NCBI RefSeq assembly: GCF_000423565.1
Contig: NZ_AUIF01000046.1
Span: 33,251 to 97,250 of the forward strand
Direction: 5' to 3'
Source: Runella zeae DSM 19591
Lineage (GTDB): Bacteria; Bacteroidota; Bacteroidia; Cytophagales; Spirosomataceae
DNA: 64,000 bases
In this document: positions 62,748-64,000 of the stretch, in pieces
Layout of the letters: every line of letters starts with the position of its first letter
Position numbering within the stretch: position 1 is the stretch's first letter
Made by a program: the position numbers and the translations under genes
Notes under the pieces: generated by a model
Told to the model about the DNA's origin: nothing
The model's input: the letters and a program-made list of their open reading frames with translations, nothing else
The model's database searches: none

Positions 62748-62973
62748 TTATTCACCCATACGAGAGCGCAATTTTTCGTGGGTAAGTTTGATATCTTTGA
62801 TAACCAGCCCAAAGTGCCTTGGTTTGGCGTTGGGATACTCTTTAATGATTTTGTCTCGGAAGGCGAGGTAGTCGGGAGTATAGTATGGTTTTACTTTATT
62901 CTCAAGCCTTTGGCGTTGTTCGGGTGTAAGAGGTTAGAGAAGCTACCAGCAAGAAAAATATAAAAGCTTTCAT
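62748..62973 (-). pseudogene. Frameshifted gene for a small exported protein
   Basis: On the minus strand an ATG at 62973 starts a good signal peptide ('MKAFIFFLLVASLTS') but that frame stops after 23 codons. One base further the reading continues as a coherent charged helix domain ('LTPEQRQRLENKVKPYYTPD', then 'YLAFRDKIIKEYPNAKPRHF') to a stop at 62748. The second frame has no start codon of its own. The total length is 226 nt, one more than a multiple of 3, so a single extra base (or loss of two) near 62925-62935 explains it. It may be a pseudogene, a sequencing error or a recoding site. Family not recognised. Confidence 0.5.
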
Positions 62974-63014
62974 AGTTGGTTGTAAAAAAGTAAATGAAAA
63001 AAATAGAGGAAGAA

Positions 63015-63398
63015 TTATTGATCTTTTTTTTCTAACTTTTCCATAATCAGGTCAATTTTTTGGTGTAATCGTTGGATTTCCAAAGCGGCTTCTTTATCAG
63101 TTTTGAAATCATTTTCTGCCAACAATTCTGATCGTCGATTTTGAATGTTTTGTCCAATCATAATCAATGGCATCAGCAGAATCTGAATCAGGTTGGAGAT
63201 AAACAACCACATCAAAAAGTCAGGGGCGGGGTCAAATCTTAATGAATGAGGAGCTAGAGAATTCCACAGCAACCAAGCCGCCGTCCAGCCAAAAATTAGA
63301 TAAAAGAAGTACATCGTACCAACGTGGTCGGTAATCCAACTTCCTAGTTTTTCGGATTTTGTAAAATGTTCTTGCAAGTTTTGCTTATGTATCTTCAT
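63015..63398 (-). CDS. DUF1003 membrane protein
   Basis: The 127-aa protein has two membrane helices ('HVGTMYFFYLIFGWTAAWLLWN' and 'FLMWLFISNLIQILLMPLIMIG') and the DUF1003 tail 'MIGQNIQNRRSELLAENDFKTDKEAALEIQRLHQKIDLIMEKL' (read in parts), which forms a coiled coil in the cytoplasm. Its function is unknown. It stands between the frameshifted gene and the terminator of the truncated gene at the right edge. Confidence 0.85.
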   Translation of the reverse strand: MKIHKQNLQEHFTKSEKLGSWITDHVGTMYFFYLIFGWTAAWLLWNSLAPHSLRFDPAPDFLMWLFISNLIQILLMPLIMIGQNIQNRRSELLAENDFKTDKEAALEIQRLHQKIDLIMEKLEKKDQ

Positions 63399-63440
63399 CG
63401 TTTTGTTAGATTTTTTGCTTGGGTAAATATATAAAAAATT

Positions 63441-63470
63441 AGGAGGGAGTATCGCGGGATACTTCCTCCT
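63441..63470 (-). terminator. Intrinsic terminator of the truncated gene at 63491
   Basis: AGGAGGGAGTATC (63441-63453) pairs with GATACTTCCTCCT (63458-63470) with one G-U pair and a 4-base loop. Read on the minus strand it is followed by AATTTTTTATAT. It lies 20 bp after the stop of the truncated gene. Confidence 0.75.
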
Positions 63471-63490
63471 AGCTATGCAAAATGAATGGA

Positions 63491-63685
63491 TTATTTAATG
63501 GGTTTTAAATGGTGATTTACTTCGGCACCTTCCATCGAAAAATAGGCCGCTTTTCTTTCTTTTCCTTTGGCGAGCATTACTTTGTAGTAGTCGGCATTTC
63601 TTTTTTCGGAGTCGAAATACGACTTATTACCCGTAATTTGCCAATCTGGATAGTTACTATTAATAGAGTTGTTTTCTTGTTGATT
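63491..63685 (-). pseudogene. 3' remnant of a PepSY-like small protein gene, cut by an IS
   Basis: Read leftward, an open frame ending in TAA at 63491-63493 gives a coherent C-terminus: 'NSNYPDWQITGNKSYFDSEK', then 'NADYYKVMLAKGKERKAAYF' and 'SMEGAEVNHHLKPIK'. The pattern resembles the end of the PepSY-like periplasmic proteins. It has no start; upstream the frame meets a stop at 63695-63697 inside the transposase region, so the 5' part has been separated or lost. Its terminator is intact. The PepSY label is probable, the truncation is clear. Confidence 0.6.
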
Positions 63686-63686
63686 A

Positions 63687-64000
63687 CTAACAAGTTATCT
63701 TTTTCTTAAAGTCGATTTTGAAGTTCCAAAGGCCTGCGCATAATTCAATACTTTCATCAAATTTTTCCTTAGATTTTCCTCTATACTTGTTAATTAAAAT
63801 ATGATAACGTTTTATTCCTGCAATTGCATTTTCTACAAAAACTCGCTTTTTACTAATAGACTTGTTGTAGTTTTTTTGCTCTAATGTTAAGCTTGGATAA
63901 GGATTTTTTTTGCTTTTTTTGGGCTTTTTAAATGGAATCTTTAAAGACAAAAATTTGTATTCTTTCTGAATACCAAGATAACCTAAATCAACATATACAT
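63687..64000 (-). mobile_element. IS5-type transposase, C-terminal part (cut by window edge)
   Basis: The frame is open to the right edge and ends with TAG at 63687-63689. Visible are the second catalytic Asp of the DDE set in 'VYVDLGYLGIQKEYKF', a basic stretch rich in Lys, and the catalytic Glu in 'KRVFVENAIAGIKRYHILIN'. The pattern fits DDE_Tnp_4-like, IS5-family transposases. The TTG at 63950 is not the true start. The IS end must lie between about 63670 and 63690, but a terminal repeat or target duplication cannot be assigned without the other end. Confidence 0.8.

Overview
The window comes from a chromosome of a Bacteroidota bacterium, most likely order Cytophagales and plausibly the Spirosomataceae (Runella-like); the genus is a guess. 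The pointers are a SusC/SusD pair, a carboxypeptidase-regulatory-fused outer-membrane receptor, a T9SS-type C-terminal sorting domain, promoters with TAnnTTTG -7 boxes, many AraC-family regulators, LytS/LytTR signalling, and the FtsX-DUF3098-UppP-TruB order. I see no tRNA, rRNA, CRISPR array, prophage or recognisable defence island.

Layout. Positions 1-8.9 kb: the end of a TPR protein, then a gluconate-type locus (FGGY gluconokinase, AraC regulator, SusC/SusD pair, NAD-type 6-phosphogluconate dehydrogenase). 9-15.7 kb: cold-shock protein, ApbE, serine O-acetyltransferase, a Na+/H+ antiporter, DUF1398, AraC and TraB/GumN proteins. 15.7-24 kb: a membrane-tethered DNA-binding protein with a laminin-G-like outer domain, divergent from two exported proteins with similar folds and an alpha/beta hydrolase. 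These are followed by five copies of a 43-49 bp hairpin repeat around a small lipoprotein gene, then a LytTR/LytS two-component pair and a membrane thioredoxin. 24-35 kb: an outer-membrane beta-barrel receptor, SDR, three AraC regulators, an Rpn-like PD-(D/E)XK nuclease, a sugar dehydrogenase fused to an NTF2-like domain, GNAT, Dabb and DUF1080 proteins.

35-39.2 kb is a housekeeping run (ftsX, DUF3098, uppP, truB, ribF) preceded by a 119-bp MITE-like inverted repeat. 39.5-46.5 kb: ankyrin protein, an orphan type III polyketide synthase, a 51-aa membrane protein, a GHMP sugar kinase with an FHS-type sugar permease, SDR, MsrB, a VOC protein and a lipoprotein. 46.5-54 kb is again core: ssb, mutY, HU, a TPR protein, a 29-aa AURKAIP1/COX24-type basic peptide, RNase G and queA, ending with a very small T9SS-sorted protein. 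54-59 kb: AraC plus a haloperoxidase-like hydrolase, and a GT87-GT2-polysaccharide deacetylase operon. 59.4-64 kb: an exported sugar dehydrogenase and FAD oxidoreductase, a frameshifted short gene, DUF1003, and a gene cut off at its 5' end by an IS5-type transposase that runs out of the window.

The best leads for something undescribed are the HTH-TM-LamG regulator with its LamG-like exported neighbours, the paired hairpin repeats, and the use of a SusCD pair at a gluconate locus. These are inferences from sequence reading; no database search was possible.
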